Notes: generated by a model not told the origin, from the sequence alone. A stretch of 64,000 nt of DNA from Ruegeria halocynthiae (GCF_000743705.1 NZ_JQEZ01000001.1:736070-800069), one strand, 5' to 3'. Shown: positions 47,310-57,396, counted from the stretch's first letter. A program made the numbers and translations.

Positions 47310-48950
47310 TCAGTTGGCCTGACGGCGCAGGAAGGCCGGAATTTCGATCTTATCCTGCTCGGGGTCGGCCTCTTCATGTGCAGGTGCGGTCGCGTCAGAT
47401 TGGCGCATCGCGGGCTGATGGCGGACCGGTTGGGCCGGTTGGGCCGGGGTGTCAGCCGCGTGGCCAGTCATCCGGTCGATCAGCCGGTTAAAGCCGAAAC
47501 GCGGTCGATCCTGGGCATCTGCCTGCGGTTCAGGGGCCGGCTGCGGAGCCGCAGGCCGGGTCGCAGACAGACGCTGCTGGGCCGAGGGGACATTCTGTAC
47601 GGCGGCCTGCAAACGCTGCAACGCTTCGGGTGAAGGCGTACCTGCATGTGCTGGCTGAGGGGCAACAAAGCTTTCCGGCGCAGTTTCAACCGGCTCGGGT
47701 GTCGGTTCGAATTCAGCAACGCGCGGCTGGTAGGCGGGGGGTGGCAGACCGTCATCGTTTTGCTGGGCCTGAGGTTGGAAATGCGTTTGCGCAGGTTCCT
47801 CGGCGGCCTCAAACAACGAGGGTTCGCGGCTTGGCTCAGACTGCGCAACGGGCTGCGGCGCAGGTTCGACATGTTCGGCTGCTACGGCAGGGGCTTCTTC
47901 ATGCGCCTGATCTTCTGCCGCAATGGTGCGGGTCAGCGGGGCCGACATAGAGCGGCGCGCAACTGGCACGTCCTCTTGCTTTTCGCTGGCGTCGATACCT
48001 GTGGCCACCACCGAAACGCGCATACCGCCTTCCATGACTGTGTCCAGCGTCGAACCGACGATGATGTTGGCCTCGGGGTCCACTTCCTCGCGGATGCGGT
48101 TAGCGGCCTCGTCCAGTTCGAACAAGGTCAGGTCGTGGCTGCCGGTGATGTTGATCAACACGCCCTTGGCACCTCTGAGGCTGATTTCGTCCAGCAGCGG
48201 GTTGGCAATCGCCTTCTCGGCGGCTTGCACGGCCCGGTCTTCGCCGGTTGCCTCGCCTGTACCCATCATGGCTTTGCCCATCTCGTCCATGACGGCGCGA
48301 ACATCGGCAAAGTCGAGGTTGATCAGGCCCGGGCGCACCATCAGGTCGGTCACGCCTTTGACGCCTTGATACAGCACGTCATCAGCCATCGAGAATGCCT
48401 CGGTAAAGGTGGTCTTTTCGTTGGCCAGACGGAACAGGTTCTGGTTCGGAATGATGATCAGCGTGTCGACGACCTTTTGCAGCGATTCAACGCCGTCTTC
48501 GGCCTGACGCATCCGCTTGGCACCTTCGAACTGAAAGGGTTTGGTCACGACGCCCACGGTCAGCACGCCCAATTCACGCGCTGCCTGCGCGATGATCGGG
48601 GCCGCGCCCGTTCCGGTGCCACCGCCCATGCCAGCGGTGATAAAGCACATATGCGCGCCCGCAAGATGATCAACGATCTGTTCGATGCTTTCTTCGGCAG
48701 CGGCTGCGCCTACGGTCGGGCGTGCGCCCGCGCCCAAGCCTTCGGTGACTTTCACGCCCAACTGCACTCGCGCCGAAGACTGGCTTTGCTGCAGTGCCTG
48801 CGCGTCAGTGTTGGCGACCACGAAATCGACGCCGTCCAACTCTTTTTCAATCATGTTGTTTACAGCGTTGCCGCCCGCGCCGCCAACGCCAAATACCGTT
48901 ATCCGAGGCTTTAGTTCGTCGTGCCCGGGCATCGAAAGATTCAATGTCAT
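47310..48950 (-). CDS. ftsZ: Cell division protein FtsZ
   Basis: Product of 546 aa. The tubulin signature GGGTGTG is at 109-115, and the GTPase/T7-loop domains span about 15-320. A long Pro/Gln/Ala-rich linker of roughly 200 residues then leads to the conserved C-terminal peptide [11 protein letters not shown], which docks FtsA. The overall size is longer than the E. coli protein (383 aa) because of this linker, as in other alphaproteobacteria. The upstream 348-bp non-coding region probably carries its own promoter. Confidence 0.97.
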   Translation of the reverse strand: MTLNLSMPGHDELKPRITVFGVGGAGGNAVNNMIEKELDGVDFVVANTDAQALQQSQSSARVQLGVKVTEGLGAGARPTVGAAAAEESIEQIVDHLAGAHMCFITAGMGGGTGTGAAPIIAQAARELGVLTVGVVTKPFQFEGAKRMRQAEDGVESLQKVVDTLIIIPNQNLFRLANEKTTFTEAFSMADDVLYQGVKGVTDLMVRPGLINLDFADVRAVMDEMGKAMMGTGEATGEDRAVQAAEKAIANPLLDEISLRGAKGVLINITGSHDLTLFELDEAANRIREEVDPEANIIVGSTLDTVMEGGMRVSVVATGIDASEKQEDVPVARRSMSAPLTRTIAAEDQAHEEAPAVAAEHVEPAPQPVAQSEPSREPSLFEAAEEPAQTHFQPQAQQNDDGLPPPAYQPRVAEFEPTPEPVETAPESFVAPQPAHAGTPSPEALQRLQAAVQNVPSAQQRLSATRPAAPQPAPEPQADAQDRPRFGFNRLIDRMTGHAADTPAQPAQPVRHQPAMRQSDATAPAHEEADPEQDKIEIPAFLRRQAN

Positions 48951-49298
48951 GCTCTGTCCGCCTGTTTTTTTGACCCGCCAAAGCGGTGTTTTTCTTACCT
49001 ATCCACCTACAATCCTACCGTTCGAAACCGCAAACGTCACGCCAAAAATCACGCGAAACCACAAAATATGGAGGAAATAAGGCAGTTCTCTGCGGTATTT
49101 CGCAAAGATTGCCAGATGTTGCGGAAAGAACTCAAACCACCACAAAACAAGCGACCGGTGCGCCGCAGCTGACACGCACGTCACGAGAAGGGTTGCCGGT
49201 TTTCAAGATGCGGAAAACTGCTCTGGTCCTGCCGCAGGGCCTCTGACGGGCCTTGTGGATATCTTGCGGGATAAAGGCGCAGGCTGCAACCCGTTTCT
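48951..49298 (-). promoter_or_regulatory. Non-coding ftsZ leader/promoter region
   Basis: This 348-bp stretch has no credible gene. It contains the direct repeat CGAAACCRCAAA at 49023-49034 and 49054-49065 (starts 31 bp apart) and a small CCGC...GCGG hairpin at 48975-48986 in the probable leader. GGACAGAGC serves as the ftsZ ribosome binding site. Its length next to otherwise abutting genes suggests separate control of ftsZ. Confidence 0.5.
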
Positions 49299-49718
49299 TT
49301 AGCCAATTGGGGCACTTGGGCAATTCAAACTGCTTTCGGTGATGCTGCGCGCTTCTTGAATTTCGCCACGGGTGAATGTGGCCAGCCGCACCAACAGACG
49401 GCCCTCGTGCAGGAACGGCCACCAACACGTCGGAAGACCATCCGTCGCGTCCTCATACAGGAAACACACCTGCCCGTTGGGCGTGGTGATCCGACCGTAA
49501 ACACAACCGCGCCCTTCCGCGCGCCAGACCGACAGTGTCGGGCTAAGGAATTCTTCGACGCCTACCGGATAGCCACTGGGAACTTCGTGGAAACTGACGG
49601 TCTTGCCCTGAACGGCAGCCAGAAAAGCCTCGGGCGTGATCCGGGTCTGGGCGTGCGCAGCAAGTGGCATCACACAGCACAGCGTCGCGCCCCAACCCAG
49701 TATCCTACCAGTTATCAC
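49299..49718 (-). CDS. Small secreted protein encoded between ftsA and ftsZ
   Basis: Product of 139 aa. The best start is GTG at 49718, giving VITGRILGWGATLCCVMPLAAHAQ, a signal peptide cut after AHA. The mature part (about 115 aa) has several cysteines (CVYG, CFLYED, CWWPF) and no recognised motif. Its first 14 bp overlap the ftsA stop in another frame, so translation is probably coupled. It would be a periplasmic protein co-expressed with the division operon. Function unknown. Confidence 0.7.
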   Translation of the reverse strand: MITGRILGWGATLCCVMPLAAHAQTRITPEAFLAAVQGKTVSFHEVPSGYPVGVEEFLSPTLSVWRAEGRGCVYGRITTPNGQVCFLYEDATDGLPTCWWPFLHEGRLLVRLATFTRGEIQEARSITESSLNCPSAPIG

Positions 49719-51042
49719 GGAACCAACGCACTGCACGTTTGAACGGGCGTGCGGCATAGGTGTCGACCGGAATCTCAAAATCCCACCATTCATCCTGCGG
49801 ATGCGCAGCAAACAGGCTAAGACCGACAGCGGACGAGAACCCCGGCCCTGTTGCCGATTGCGGCAGGCCATGCACACGCAGCGGGCGGCCCAGGCGCACG
49901 CGTTGACCCAGGATACGTGTGGCCAGCCCGTCCAGACCCATGATCTGACTGCCGCCACCGGTCAGAACGATCTGCTGGCTGGGCATATGTTCGAACCCGG
50001 CTGCATCCAGACGGACGCGGACCTCTTCCAGAATCTCCTCGACGCGGGGGCGCATGATGCCGATCAGCTCGGCCCGGCTGACGGTGCGGCGGTCGTGTTC
50101 CCAGTCGCCGGTATCGCCACCGATATCAATCATGTCGCGGTCGTCTGCGCCGGTGGCATGAACGCCGCCGTTGAAGGTTTTGATCCGCTCGGCCACATTT
50201 GCCGGAACGCCCAACCCCATCGAAATATCGCTGGTCACATGATCGCCGCCCATGCGCACGCTATCGGCGTAAATCATGTGCTTTTTCATAAAAATCGACA
50301 CGCTGGTCGTGCCGCCGCCCATGTCGATACAAGCTGCGCCCAGTTCCTGTTCATCCTCGACCAGCGCCGAAATCCCAGACACGTAGGCTGAGTTGGCAAT
50401 CCCTGCCAGTTCCAGATCGCAGCGCTTAATGCAGCGCACGATGTTCTGAATCGCCACGGCATCCACCGTCAGCATGTGCATGTCCACCGTCAGCGACTGG
50501 CCCATCTGGCCACGCGGGTCGATCAGGCCAGAGCGGTTATCCAGTGCAAAGTTCACCGGCTGCGCGTGCAGCACCTCGCGCCCTGCCCCATAATCGGGCA
50601 CGTCGCAGGCATTCAGAACGCGGCCCACCTCGGCCTCAGTCACGACCTGGCCTTCCAGATCAACCTGCGCGTCCAGGCCATACGACCGTGGGTTCGCGCC
50701 CGAGAAGCTGGCAATCACGTGATCCACGCGGATATCGGCCATCTTTTGCGCCGCTTGCAGGGCGGTGCGGATGGCGCGTTCGGTTTCCTGCATGGCGGTG
50801 ACTTCGCCGAATTGCACGCCCCGTGATCGCGTGGTCGCCGCGCCAATGACGCGGAAGCCAGTCTGACCGGCCAGTGACCCGATGCTGTTATCCTCGCTCA
50901 GGCGGCCGGTTCCGTCGAACCGCAACACCAGGCAGGCAATCTTGGAACTGCCGACATCCAGAATGGCCACGACACCCCGCTGCATCGCTTGTCTGCGCAT
51001 CTGCCGCATGGCCCGCTGGGACTGATAAAGATCGGTCATCAT
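49705..51042 (-). CDS. ftsA: Cell division protein FtsA
   Basis: Product of 445 aa (444 if the second of two adjacent ATG codons is used). It is actin-like: VVAILDVGSSKIACLVLR is the phosphate-1 motif, AACIDMGGGTTSVSIF phosphate-2, and IVLTGGGSQIMGL the adenosine motif. A C-terminal amphipathic tail (RPFKRAVRWFRDNW) would bind the membrane. It tethers FtsZ to the membrane. It begins 5 bp after ftsQ ends. Confidence 0.96.
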   Translation of the reverse strand: MMTDLYQSQRAMRQMRRQAMQRGVVAILDVGSSKIACLVLRFDGTGRLSEDNSIGSLAGQTGFRVIGAATTRSRGVQFGEVTAMQETERAIRTALQAAQKMADIRVDHVIASFSGANPRSYGLDAQVDLEGQVVTEAEVGRVLNACDVPDYGAGREVLHAQPVNFALDNRSGLIDPRGQMGQSLTVDMHMLTVDAVAIQNIVRCIKRCDLELAGIANSAYVSGISALVEDEQELGAACIDMGGGTTSVSIFMKKHMIYADSVRMGGDHVTSDISMGLGVPANVAERIKTFNGGVHATGADDRDMIDIGGDTGDWEHDRRTVSRAELIGIMRPRVEEILEEVRVRLDAAGFEHMPSQQIVLTGGGSQIMGLDGLATRILGQRVRLGRPLRVHGLPQSATGPGFSSAVGLSLFAAHPQDEWWDFEIPVDTYAARPFKRAVRWFRDNW

Positions 51043-51047
51043 ATTCG

Positions 51048-52049
51048 TTACTGCCCGTTACCCACTGTCACTTTTGTATTCCACCAGTCTTCGCTGGCGG
51101 CTTTGGTCATTCTGATGGTCGGGCGTTGGCCCAGACGCATATCCACTGCGGCCACGTCGCGGTCCAGAAGGTCCTGCACCTCGTTCACCGCCAGCACATG
51201 TTCAAGCGCGCGTACCGGGCGTTCGGTCGGCAACATAATGCGCTGCCCCCGATCCAGAACCAGATCCCAGCGGCGTTCGCCGATGCGGACAAGCCCGCGC
51301 ACCCGTCCGCCCAGACTGCGGGCTGTGGCCAGAAGGCGCAGTGCCTCATCCACGTGGCGGTCCGCCCCCCTGCCCGCGATCAGCGGCAGGTTGGCGTGAT
51401 CCTTGCGCGAGGCGATCCGTTCCACATGCGCCCCGGTCTCATCCAGCAATTCGATCCCACGGCGGGTGCGCCAGACGATGGCGGGCTGCCGCTCGACCAC
51501 ATCCACTTGCAGGACGCCACCAGGGCGTACGCGCACGGTGGCCGATTTGACCGGATCAAGCCCGGTGATCGTATCGCGCATCTGCTCCACATCCATATCC
51601 CAGGAGCTGATTGGGAAATCCAGCGGCAGCACCTCGCGGATATCTTCGGACAGGCTGGTGCCCGCGCCGTCAATTGCCATCAGGTTGACCATAAATTCCG
51701 GGCGCTGTTGAATCGATGTCTTGATATCCAGCACATAGGCGGTCACCGCCTCGCGCCGATCTTCGGATCCGAAATAGACGCCAACGGCGGCGAATACTGC
51801 AAAAACCGGCAGCCCGAATTTCAGGCCCCGCCGAACACCTCGCGTCAACATCCAACGCTGCATCCGATAGCTCAACCGTGACGGTGCCGGATCGAAACGT
51901 TGCGATTTGCGGCCGAACAGCTTTATCCCGCTCAGCCGGAGTTTGGGTTCGGCTTCGGGCTGCCCGCCCGAGGCGAAATCGGCATCCGGCCCGGCCAATG
52001 GCTTGGCGCGGTGAATCACTGGCGCGCGGGTGGCTCTCAGCGGTCGCAT
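51048..52049 (-). CDS. ftsQ: Cell division protein FtsQ
   Basis: Product of 333 aa. The cytoplasmic N-terminus is long (about 70 aa), followed by one membrane helix (GLPVFAVFAAVGVYFG), a POTRA domain (FMVNLMAIDGAGTSLSEDIREVL, SATVRVRPGGVLQVDVVERQPAIVWR) and the FtsQ beta domain. It links early and late divisome proteins in the periplasm. The ATG at 52049 follows GGAGGATGCCTC. It overlaps the ddl 3' end by 13 bp. Confidence 0.94.
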   Translation of the reverse strand: MRPLRATRAPVIHRAKPLAGPDADFASGGQPEAEPKLRLSGIKLFGRKSQRFDPAPSRLSYRMQRWMLTRGVRRGLKFGLPVFAVFAAVGVYFGSEDRREAVTAYVLDIKTSIQQRPEFMVNLMAIDGAGTSLSEDIREVLPLDFPISSWDMDVEQMRDTITGLDPVKSATVRVRPGGVLQVDVVERQPAIVWRTRRGIELLDETGAHVERIASRKDHANLPLIAGRGADRHVDEALRLLATARSLGGRVRGLVRIGERRWDLVLDRGQRIMLPTERPVRALEHVLAVNEVQDLLDRDVAAVDMRLGQRPTIRMTKAASEDWWNTKVTVGNGQ

Positions 52050-52951
52050 GAGGCATCCTCCACCATCCAAGCGCAGAGCTGACCAAAGGTCATGCCCCGG
52101 TATTCACCCTGTTCCGGCACCAATGAGGTTGGCGTCATGCCCGGTTGTGTATTGGCTTCCAGCAGGATCAGCCCATCGGCCCCCTTGCTGTCATCCCAGC
52201 GGAAATCTGTGCGGCTGACGCCCTTGCAACCCAGCACGTTATGGGCACGCAGGGCATAATCCAGGCACAGATCGGAAATTTCAGACGGAATCTCGGCGGG
52301 CAGGACATGCCAGGAGCCGCCGGGCTTGTACTTGGCGTCGTAATCGTACCAACCATCGGTCATGATCTCGGTTACCGTCAGGGCGCGGTCGCCCATTACG
52401 GTCACGGTCAGTTCGCGGCCTGCGATATATTGCTCGACCATCACCTGTTCGGGCATGTCATCGGACAATTGCGGGGGGCCATTCGCCCCCTCCTGCACCA
52501 GATAAATACCGACGCTGGAGCCTTCGTTGTTGGGTTTGACCACATAAGGCGCGGCCATGACATGATCGGCCATCACATCGACCTTGGGTACGATCACACT
52601 TTCGGCGATGGGCAGACCCACGACGCGAAACGCCTCTTTGCTGCGCTGTTTGTCCATCGCAAGGGCCGAGGCCAGAACGCCGGAATGCGTGTAAGGAATG
52701 CGCATCCATTCCAGCAGACCCTGAACACAGCCATCTTCGCCCCAGCGGCCATGCAGGGCGTTGAAAACCACATCCGGTTTGATATCCAATAGGCGTGCGC
52801 AAAGGTCGGGACCTGCGTCCAGCTCGACCACTTCAAAGCCTTCTCCCCTTAGGGCGGCTGCGCATTCGCGCCCGCTGCTGAGAGACACCTCGCGTTCAGC
52901 CGAGGGGCCGCCCATCAATACCGCCACTTTGGGGTTTGTCCTGCTCGACAT
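52037..52951 (-). CDS. ddl: D-alanine--D-alanine ligase
   Basis: Product of 304 aa, ATP-grasp fold. VLMGGPSAEREVSLSSG and FNALHGRWGEDG mark the N-terminal domain, PYVVKPNNEGSSVGI the ATP-binding lysine region, and EANTQPGMTPTSL the metal and C-terminal substrate segment, as in DdlB. It makes D-Ala-D-Ala for the MurF step. The ATG at 52951 gives the usual start; its ribosome binding site is weak, and a TTG seven codons upstream is less likely. Confidence 0.95.
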   Translation of the reverse strand: MSSRTNPKVAVLMGGPSAEREVSLSSGRECAAALRGEGFEVVELDAGPDLCARLLDIKPDVVFNALHGRWGEDGCVQGLLEWMRIPYTHSGVLASALAMDKQRSKEAFRVVGLPIAESVIVPKVDVMADHVMAAPYVVKPNNEGSSVGIYLVQEGANGPPQLSDDMPEQVMVEQYIAGRELTVTVMGDRALTVTEIMTDGWYDYDAKYKPGGSWHVLPAEIPSEISDLCLDYALRAHNVLGCKGVSRTDFRWDDSKGADGLILLEANTQPGMTPTSLVPEQGEYRGMTFGQLCAWMVEDASCDR

Positions 52952-53065
52952 ACCCACGTTCGTGCGCCTCAATGTCCCCGGACCTTATGTGGTGGTCCGT
53001 ACTGCGTTATGCCTTTGATCCGTCGCCTGAATTTGCCTGTTATTGGTCTGACGGCCGGGGCTTTA

Positions 53066-53989
53066 TTATTTCAGCGGATCACCGACCCGCATGATTTCCC
53101 ACTCTAGCGTGATGCCGCTTGTTTCGTAAACCTTTTTTCGCACCTCTTCACCCAGACCTTCGAGGTCGGCAGCGGTGGCGTCGCCGGTGTTGATCAGGAA
53201 ATTCGAGTGCTTCGGGCTCATCTGCGCGCCACCCCGTGTGGCACCGCGCATGCCTGCGTCGTCGATCACCTTCCACGCCTTGAGGTCATGCACATCATCC
53301 GCCTGCCCGGTCGAAGAGAACCCGGCCGGATTGCGAAAGGTCGATCCGGCACTGCGGACTTTGGTCGGCTGCGTCTCATCACGCTTTTTCAACTGCGCAT
53401 CCATGCGGGCGTGCAGGTCTTGCGGGTCGCCTGCTGGCCCTTTCAGCGTGGCCGAGATCAGCACAGCCCCCTCGGGCAGGTCCGACTGACGATAGCGAAA
53501 GTTCAACTCATCAGCGGTCAGGTCAACAATCTCTCCCTGCCGGGTGACGATGGTGGCCTTTTGCAGCACATCTGCGGTGTAGCTGCCATAACACCCCGCA
53601 TTCATCCGCACCGCGCCACCGATAGAGCCCGGAATAGTCCGCAGGAACGTCAGATCCACCCCTGCATCTGCCGCCTTGCGCGCCACATGCGCATCCAGCG
53701 CCGCAGCCCCTGCGGTAACTGTGTCGCCATCGACCGAAATACCGTTGAACCCACGCCCCAGCCGGATCACCACGGCACGCAATCCCCCATCGCGGACGAT
53801 CAGGTTCGAACCGACGCCCATCGGGAAAACGGGAACGCGATCAGGCAATTCCGTCAAAAAGGCTTGCAGGTCTTCGATATCGACGGGTTGAAACAGATAA
53901 TCTGCCGGCCCACCGACACGCAGCCATGTAAGATCAGACAAGATCCGGTCTGGCGACAATCGCCCCCGCGTCGCAGGCAGTACGCTCAT
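53066..53989 (-). CDS. murB: UDP-N-acetylenolpyruvoylglucosamine reductase
   Basis: Product of 307 aa, FAD enzyme of the type I/II-like short form. [15 protein letters not shown] and [15 protein letters not shown] bind [20 protein letters not shown] is the signature, and [12 protein letters not shown] and [12 protein letters not shown] are active-site regions. It reduces UDP-enolpyruvyl-GlcNAc to UDP-MurNAc. Its ATG overlaps the stop of the upstream 97-aa membrane protein by 4 bp. A 114-bp gap separates it from ddl. Confidence 0.96.
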   Translation of the reverse strand: MSVLPATRGRLSPDRILSDLTWLRVGGPADYLFQPVDIEDLQAFLTELPDRVPVFPMGVGSNLIVRDGGLRAVVIRLGRGFNGISVDGDTVTAGAAALDAHVARKAADAGVDLTFLRTIPGSIGGAVRMNAGCYGSYTADVLQKATIVTRQGEIVDLTADELNFRYRQSDLPEGAVLISATLKGPAGDPQDLHARMDAQLKKRDETQPTKVRSAGSTFRNPAGFSSTGQADDVHDLKAWKVIDDAGMRGATRGGAQMSPKHSNFLINTGDATAADLEGLGEEVRKKVYETSGITLEWEIMRVGDPLK

Positions 53990-54279
53990 GCGTTTGCCCG
54001 GGCCGCCAGACTGCGCCCGCCGACACCGCCCATGATTACGGCGAACAGGAACGGCAGAACACCACCGGTGAGCCAGACAAAGGGGACAAAAGCCTGCTGT
54101 TCTTCACCCGCCCCGACAGTCGCCAGTCGTACGATCAACGCCAGAGCAACGACGGATGCCAATCCGATCAGCCACAGCAGCCCGCGTAGCCCAATCCAGC
54201 GCCCGGCAACAAAGCCCGCCAGTATCCCGAAAACAAGCGTGGTCAGCGGTAGATAAGTGAATGTTGCGATGTCCGCCAT
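53986..54279 (-). CDS. Small integral membrane protein in the dcw cluster
   Basis: Product of 97 aa with three hydrophobic helices (about 9-27, 31-50, 63-84) and a glycine-rich end ([17 protein letters not shown]). I recognise no family. The stop overlaps the murB start (ATGA), and the DUF2484-like pair lies 25 bp upstream. Its place inside the murC-murB segment suggests co-expression with peptidoglycan synthesis; function is unknown. Confidence 0.7.
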   Translation of the reverse strand: MADIATFTYLPLTTLVFGILAGFVAGRWIGLRGLLWLIGLASVVALALIVRLATVGAGEEQQAFVPFVWLTGGVLPFLFAVIMGGVGGRSLAARANA

Positions 54280-54304
54280 GGTGGACCTCCTGCAGCTTGA
54301 GCAA

Positions 54305-54571
54305 CTATTTGTCGACCGCCTTCATGCCTTTCATTTTCGACTTTGTCCAACGGGTCAGATAAATCACCGGCCAGCGCAGCACCGACATGCCTGCGGCCAG
54401 CACGATCAGACCAATCCATGGGCCGTTCTGAAAAGTCACGTAACCAAGAATGGGAATGCCCACCGCGATCAGGAAATAGGCCCGGGTCCAGAGGTTGTCC
54501 TTGCTGGGGATCATGGCCAGCACGTTGGCGGCAATGCCCCACATGGCGGCCAATGCGATGGAGAGGTTCAT
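54305..54571 (-). CDS. DUF2484-like membrane protein (second copy)
   Basis: Product of 88 aa with two to three helices. It starts MNLSIALAAMWGIAANVLAM and ends with WPVIYLTRWTKSK. It is visibly similar to the 82-aa protein encoded just upstream (LS-x3-A-x-W start, hydrophobic centre, RxPxxY near the end), so the two are paralogues. The ATG at 54571 follows GAGGTGCCCGA and overlaps the preceding stop by 4 bp. DUF2484 is a roseobacter-associated family of unknown role. Confidence 0.72.
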   Translation of the reverse strand: MNLSIALAAMWGIAANVLAMIPSKDNLWTRAYFLIAVGIPILGYVTFQNGPWIGLIVLAAGMSVLRWPVIYLTRWTKSKMKGMKAVDK

Positions 54572-54816
54572 TCGGGCACCTCGCGTCCGGTCCATTTGCA
54601 CCAGTAATAGTGGATCGGGTTACGGAACATCGAAACAAAGGCCGTAAAGGCCAGAACCGAAAGGAACCAGCCAAAGTCATACCCCAGCCAAAAGACCAGG
54701 ACCGGCATACAGATCACCAGCAGAATGCCGGGTGGAAATTGTAACCGCATGGGAAGAAAGGCCACAATGGTGGCGCAAATCACCCAAAGCGCGGACAGGA
54801 TTACAGACAAATACAT
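54568..54816 (-). CDS. DUF2484-like membrane protein (first copy)
   Basis: Product of 82 aa with two to three helices: MYLSVILSALWVICATIVAFLP, then GILLVICMPVLVFWLGYDFGWFLSVLAFTAFVSMF, ending NPIHYYWCKWTGREVPE. GGAGGGGAGA stands directly before the ATG. It lies 88 bp after murC and overlaps the second copy by ATGA. The tandem arrangement points to gene duplication inside the dcw operon. Confidence 0.72.
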   Translation of the reverse strand: MYLSVILSALWVICATIVAFLPMRLQFPPGILLVICMPVLVFWLGYDFGWFLSVLAFTAFVSMFRNPIHYYWCKWTGREVPE

Positions 54817-54904
54817 TCTCCCCTCCGGAGAGATTCAGAATTTCACGAGGTGATACTACACCCTAAAGTTGTTCGGTAAAACGGCGACTGCGCCAAACGT
54901 GGCG

Positions 54905-56302
54905 TTACCCCTGCAACCGACCCGGCAGGTCATTGGCCCAGGCACTGATTGTCCCGGCCCCCAGGCAGACAACCATATCGCCAGGGCGGGCCTGTTCGCG
55001 GACCAGACGCTCCAGATCGTTTTCATCCAGCAGGGCGCGGGCGTGACGGTGGCCGTGGCGGATCAGGCCCTGCACCAGATCATCCCGCCCGGCACCTTCG
55101 ATCGGGTCTTCTCCGGCGGCAAAGATATCGGCGATGGCCACAACGTCGGCATCGTTGAAGCAGGTGCAGAAATCATCAAACAGGTTCGACAGGCGCGAAT
55201 AGCGATGTGGCTGATGCACGGCAATGACGCGACCTTCGGTCGCCTGACGGGCGGCCTTCAGAACGGCGGTGATTTCAACCGGGTGGTGGCCGTAATCGTC
55301 GATGATGGTGACGCCGTCGACCTCACCCACTTTGGTGAAACGTCGGTTCACGCCGCCGAAATTGGCCAGCGCCTCGCGAATTTCCGAGGCTTTCATACCC
55401 AGATGACGGGCAACGGCCACTGCGCTCAGCGCGTTCGAGACGTTGTGGTCGCCCGGCATCGGCAGGGTGCATCCCTCGATCACCGTATCTTCGTATTGCA
55501 GGTGGATGTCGAAATGCGCGACGCCCGCTTTGTAGGTCAGGTTCACCGCCCGCACATCGGCCTGCGCGTTGAACCCATAGGTGCGCACGCGGCGGTCGGT
55601 GATGCGGCCCACCAGCGCCTGCACCTCGGTATGGTCGGTGCAGCAGACGGCCAGGCCGTAGAACGGCAGGTTCGACACGAATTCGTGGAACCCGTCGCGC
55701 AGTTTGTCGAAATCGCCCCAATGCTCCATATGCTCGGGGTCGATATTGGTGACGATGGCGATGGTCGCGGGCAGACGGTTGAATGAGCCGTCGGATTCGT
55801 CGGCCTCAACCACCATCCATTCGCCCTGCCCCATCCGCGCATTCGAGCCATAGGCGTGGATGATGCCGCCATTGATCACGGTCGGATCGAAATCACCCGC
55901 CACCATCAATTCCGCCATCATGGTGGTTGTGGTGGTCTTGCCGTGAGTACCGGCAATGGCGATGTTGGATTTCAGGCGCATCAGCTCGGCCAGCATATCG
56001 GCGCGGCGCACCACCGGCAGGCCCTGCGCGCGGGCCTCATCCAGCTCAGGGTTGCCCGGTTTGATTGCCGTCGACGTGACAACCACGGCGGCGTTTTCAA
56101 GGTTCTCGGCGCGTTGGCCAACAAATATCTCGGCACCCAGATCGGCCAGACGGTCGGTGATCTTGGATGCCTTCAAATCTGACCCCTGCACGCGATAGCC
56201 CAGATTCAGCAGCACCTCGGCAATCCCTGACATCCCGATCCCGCCGATCCCGACAAAGTGGATCGGCCCTACGTCTTGCGGCAGTTTGGTTGCGGGATTC
56301 AT
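54905..56302 (-). CDS. murC: UDP-N-acetylmuramate--L-alanine ligase
   Basis: Product of 465 aa. [15 protein letters not shown] is the N-terminal nucleotide fold, [17 protein letters not shown] the ATP-binding P-loop, and [33 protein letters not shown] the central Mur ligase segment. It adds L-alanine to UDP-MurNAc. Its start overlaps the murG stop by 4 bp (ATGA). Confidence 0.97.
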   Translation of the reverse strand: MNPATKLPQDVGPIHFVGIGGIGMSGIAEVLLNLGYRVQGSDLKASKITDRLADLGAEIFVGQRAENLENAAVVVTSTAIKPGNPELDEARAQGLPVVRRADMLAELMRLKSNIAIAGTHGKTTTTTMMAELMVAGDFDPTVINGGIIHAYGSNARMGQGEWMVVEADESDGSFNRLPATIAIVTNIDPEHMEHWGDFDKLRDGFHEFVSNLPFYGLAVCCTDHTEVQALVGRITDRRVRTYGFNAQADVRAVNLTYKAGVAHFDIHLQYEDTVIEGCTLPMPGDHNVSNALSAVAVARHLGMKASEIREALANFGGVNRRFTKVGEVDGVTIIDDYGHHPVEITAVLKAARQATEGRVIAVHQPHRYSRLSNLFDDFCTCFNDADVVAIADIFAAGEDPIEGAGRDDLVQGLIRHGHRHARALLDENDLERLVREQARPGDMVVCLGAGTISAWANDLPGRLQG

Positions 56303-57396
56303 GCGGTCTCCTTCTGCGCCAGCTGTTCAACAAGATGCACCAGACGCTCGGTCGCGTCGGGGGCACCGGTCGAGAGGGCGGCATGGGCCATCTTTTGTGC
56401 GGCTTGGGGGTTGGTCAGAACTGAGGTGATTTGCTGTGCCAGGGCAGCAACGTCAAGAACGTTTTCGGGGATCATGATCGCGCCCCCGGCCTGTACCAAT
56501 CCGCGCGCATTGGCGGTCTGATGGTCCCCTGCGGCAGCGGCAAACGGGATCAGGATCGACGGCCGCCCAATGACTGAGATATCGGCCACGCTGGACGCGC
56601 CGGATCGCGAAATGACCAGCTGTGCCTCGGACATGCGGCGGGGGACGTCCTGAAAGAAGGGTTTGACCTCGGCCAGAATCCCGTGATCGGCGTAAAAACC
56701 GGTAACCCGCTCGGCGTCTTCGTCGCGCGCCTGATGGGCCACGCGGATATGGCTCCGCAGGTTGTCGGGCAAGGCCGCAATCGCGCCCGGCACCATGTCG
56801 CTTAGGATGCGCGCGCCCTGGCTTCCGCCCATCACCAGGATCGACATTGGATAATCGCCGGGTGGGATATAGGGGGCAGCGGTGCGTTCCAGAACGGCTG
56901 CGCGCACCGGGTTGCCGGTGTGGGTACCGCTGGCGCCTTCGGGCAGGTCAGTCGGCCAGATACCGCAAGCCACCTGAGATACACGGGTCGCGAACAACTG
57001 GTTCACCCGGCCCAATATCCCGTTCTGTTCATGGATCATGCGCGGGATTTTCAGCATCGTTGCCGCGCCCAAAGCCGGGATCGAAGGATAGCCCCCAAAC
57101 CCCACCACCACGTCGGGCCGGTCGCGCAACATCTGAAAGGCCATATTGCTGACGCCGCCCGCAATCTTGGGTCCGGCCATCGCCTTGGCCATCAGACCGC
57201 CGCGCGCGAAAGTGGCCGAGGAGGCCTCGACAATCTCGGTCGAATGCGGAAAGCCACCAGTATAGCGCGCGCCGCGTGCGTCGGTGGACAGGCGCACGCG
57301 CCAGCCATTGTGCAGCATCGCCTCGGCCAGTGCCTGCGCCGGGAACATGTGGCCCCCGGTGCCGCCAGCCGCAATCAACAAATAGGGTTTGCCCAT
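56299..57396 (-). CDS. murG: Undecaprenyldiphospho-muramoylpentapeptide beta-N-acetylglucosaminyltransferase
   Basis: Product of 365 aa, GT28. [19 protein letters not shown] is the N-terminal glycine loop, [13 protein letters not shown] and [12 protein letters not shown] the acceptor domain, and [36 protein letters not shown] the UDP-GlcNAc site. It converts lipid I to lipid II at the inner membrane face. Its ATG shares one base with the ftsW stop (TAATG). Confidence 0.97.
   Translation of the reverse strand: MGKPYLLIAAGGTGGHMFPAQALAEAMLHNGWRVRLSTDARGARYTGGFPHSTEIVEASSATFARGGLMAKAMAGPKIAGGVSNMAFQMLRDRPDVVVGFGGYPSIPALGAATMLKIPRMIHEQNGILGRVNQLFATRVSQVACGIWPTDLPEGASGTHTGNPVRAAVLERTAAPYIPPGDYPMSILVMGGSQGARILSDMVPGAIAALPDNLRSHIRVAHQARDEDAERVTGFYADHGILAEVKPFFQDVPRRMSEAQLVISRSGASSVADISVIGRPSILIPFAAAAGDHQTANARGLVQAGGAIMIPENVLDVAALAQQITSVLTNPQAAQKMAHAALSTGAPDATERLVHLVEQLAQKETA

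Noticed and set aside
47646-48914. A 422-codon plus-strand frame opposite ftsZ
   Set aside because: Antisense shadow of ftsZ with no recognisable product.
49132-49428. 98-codon minus-strand frame in the ftsZ upstream gap
   Set aside because: It overlaps the end of the secreted-protein gene in another frame and has no ribosome binding site or recognisable sequence.
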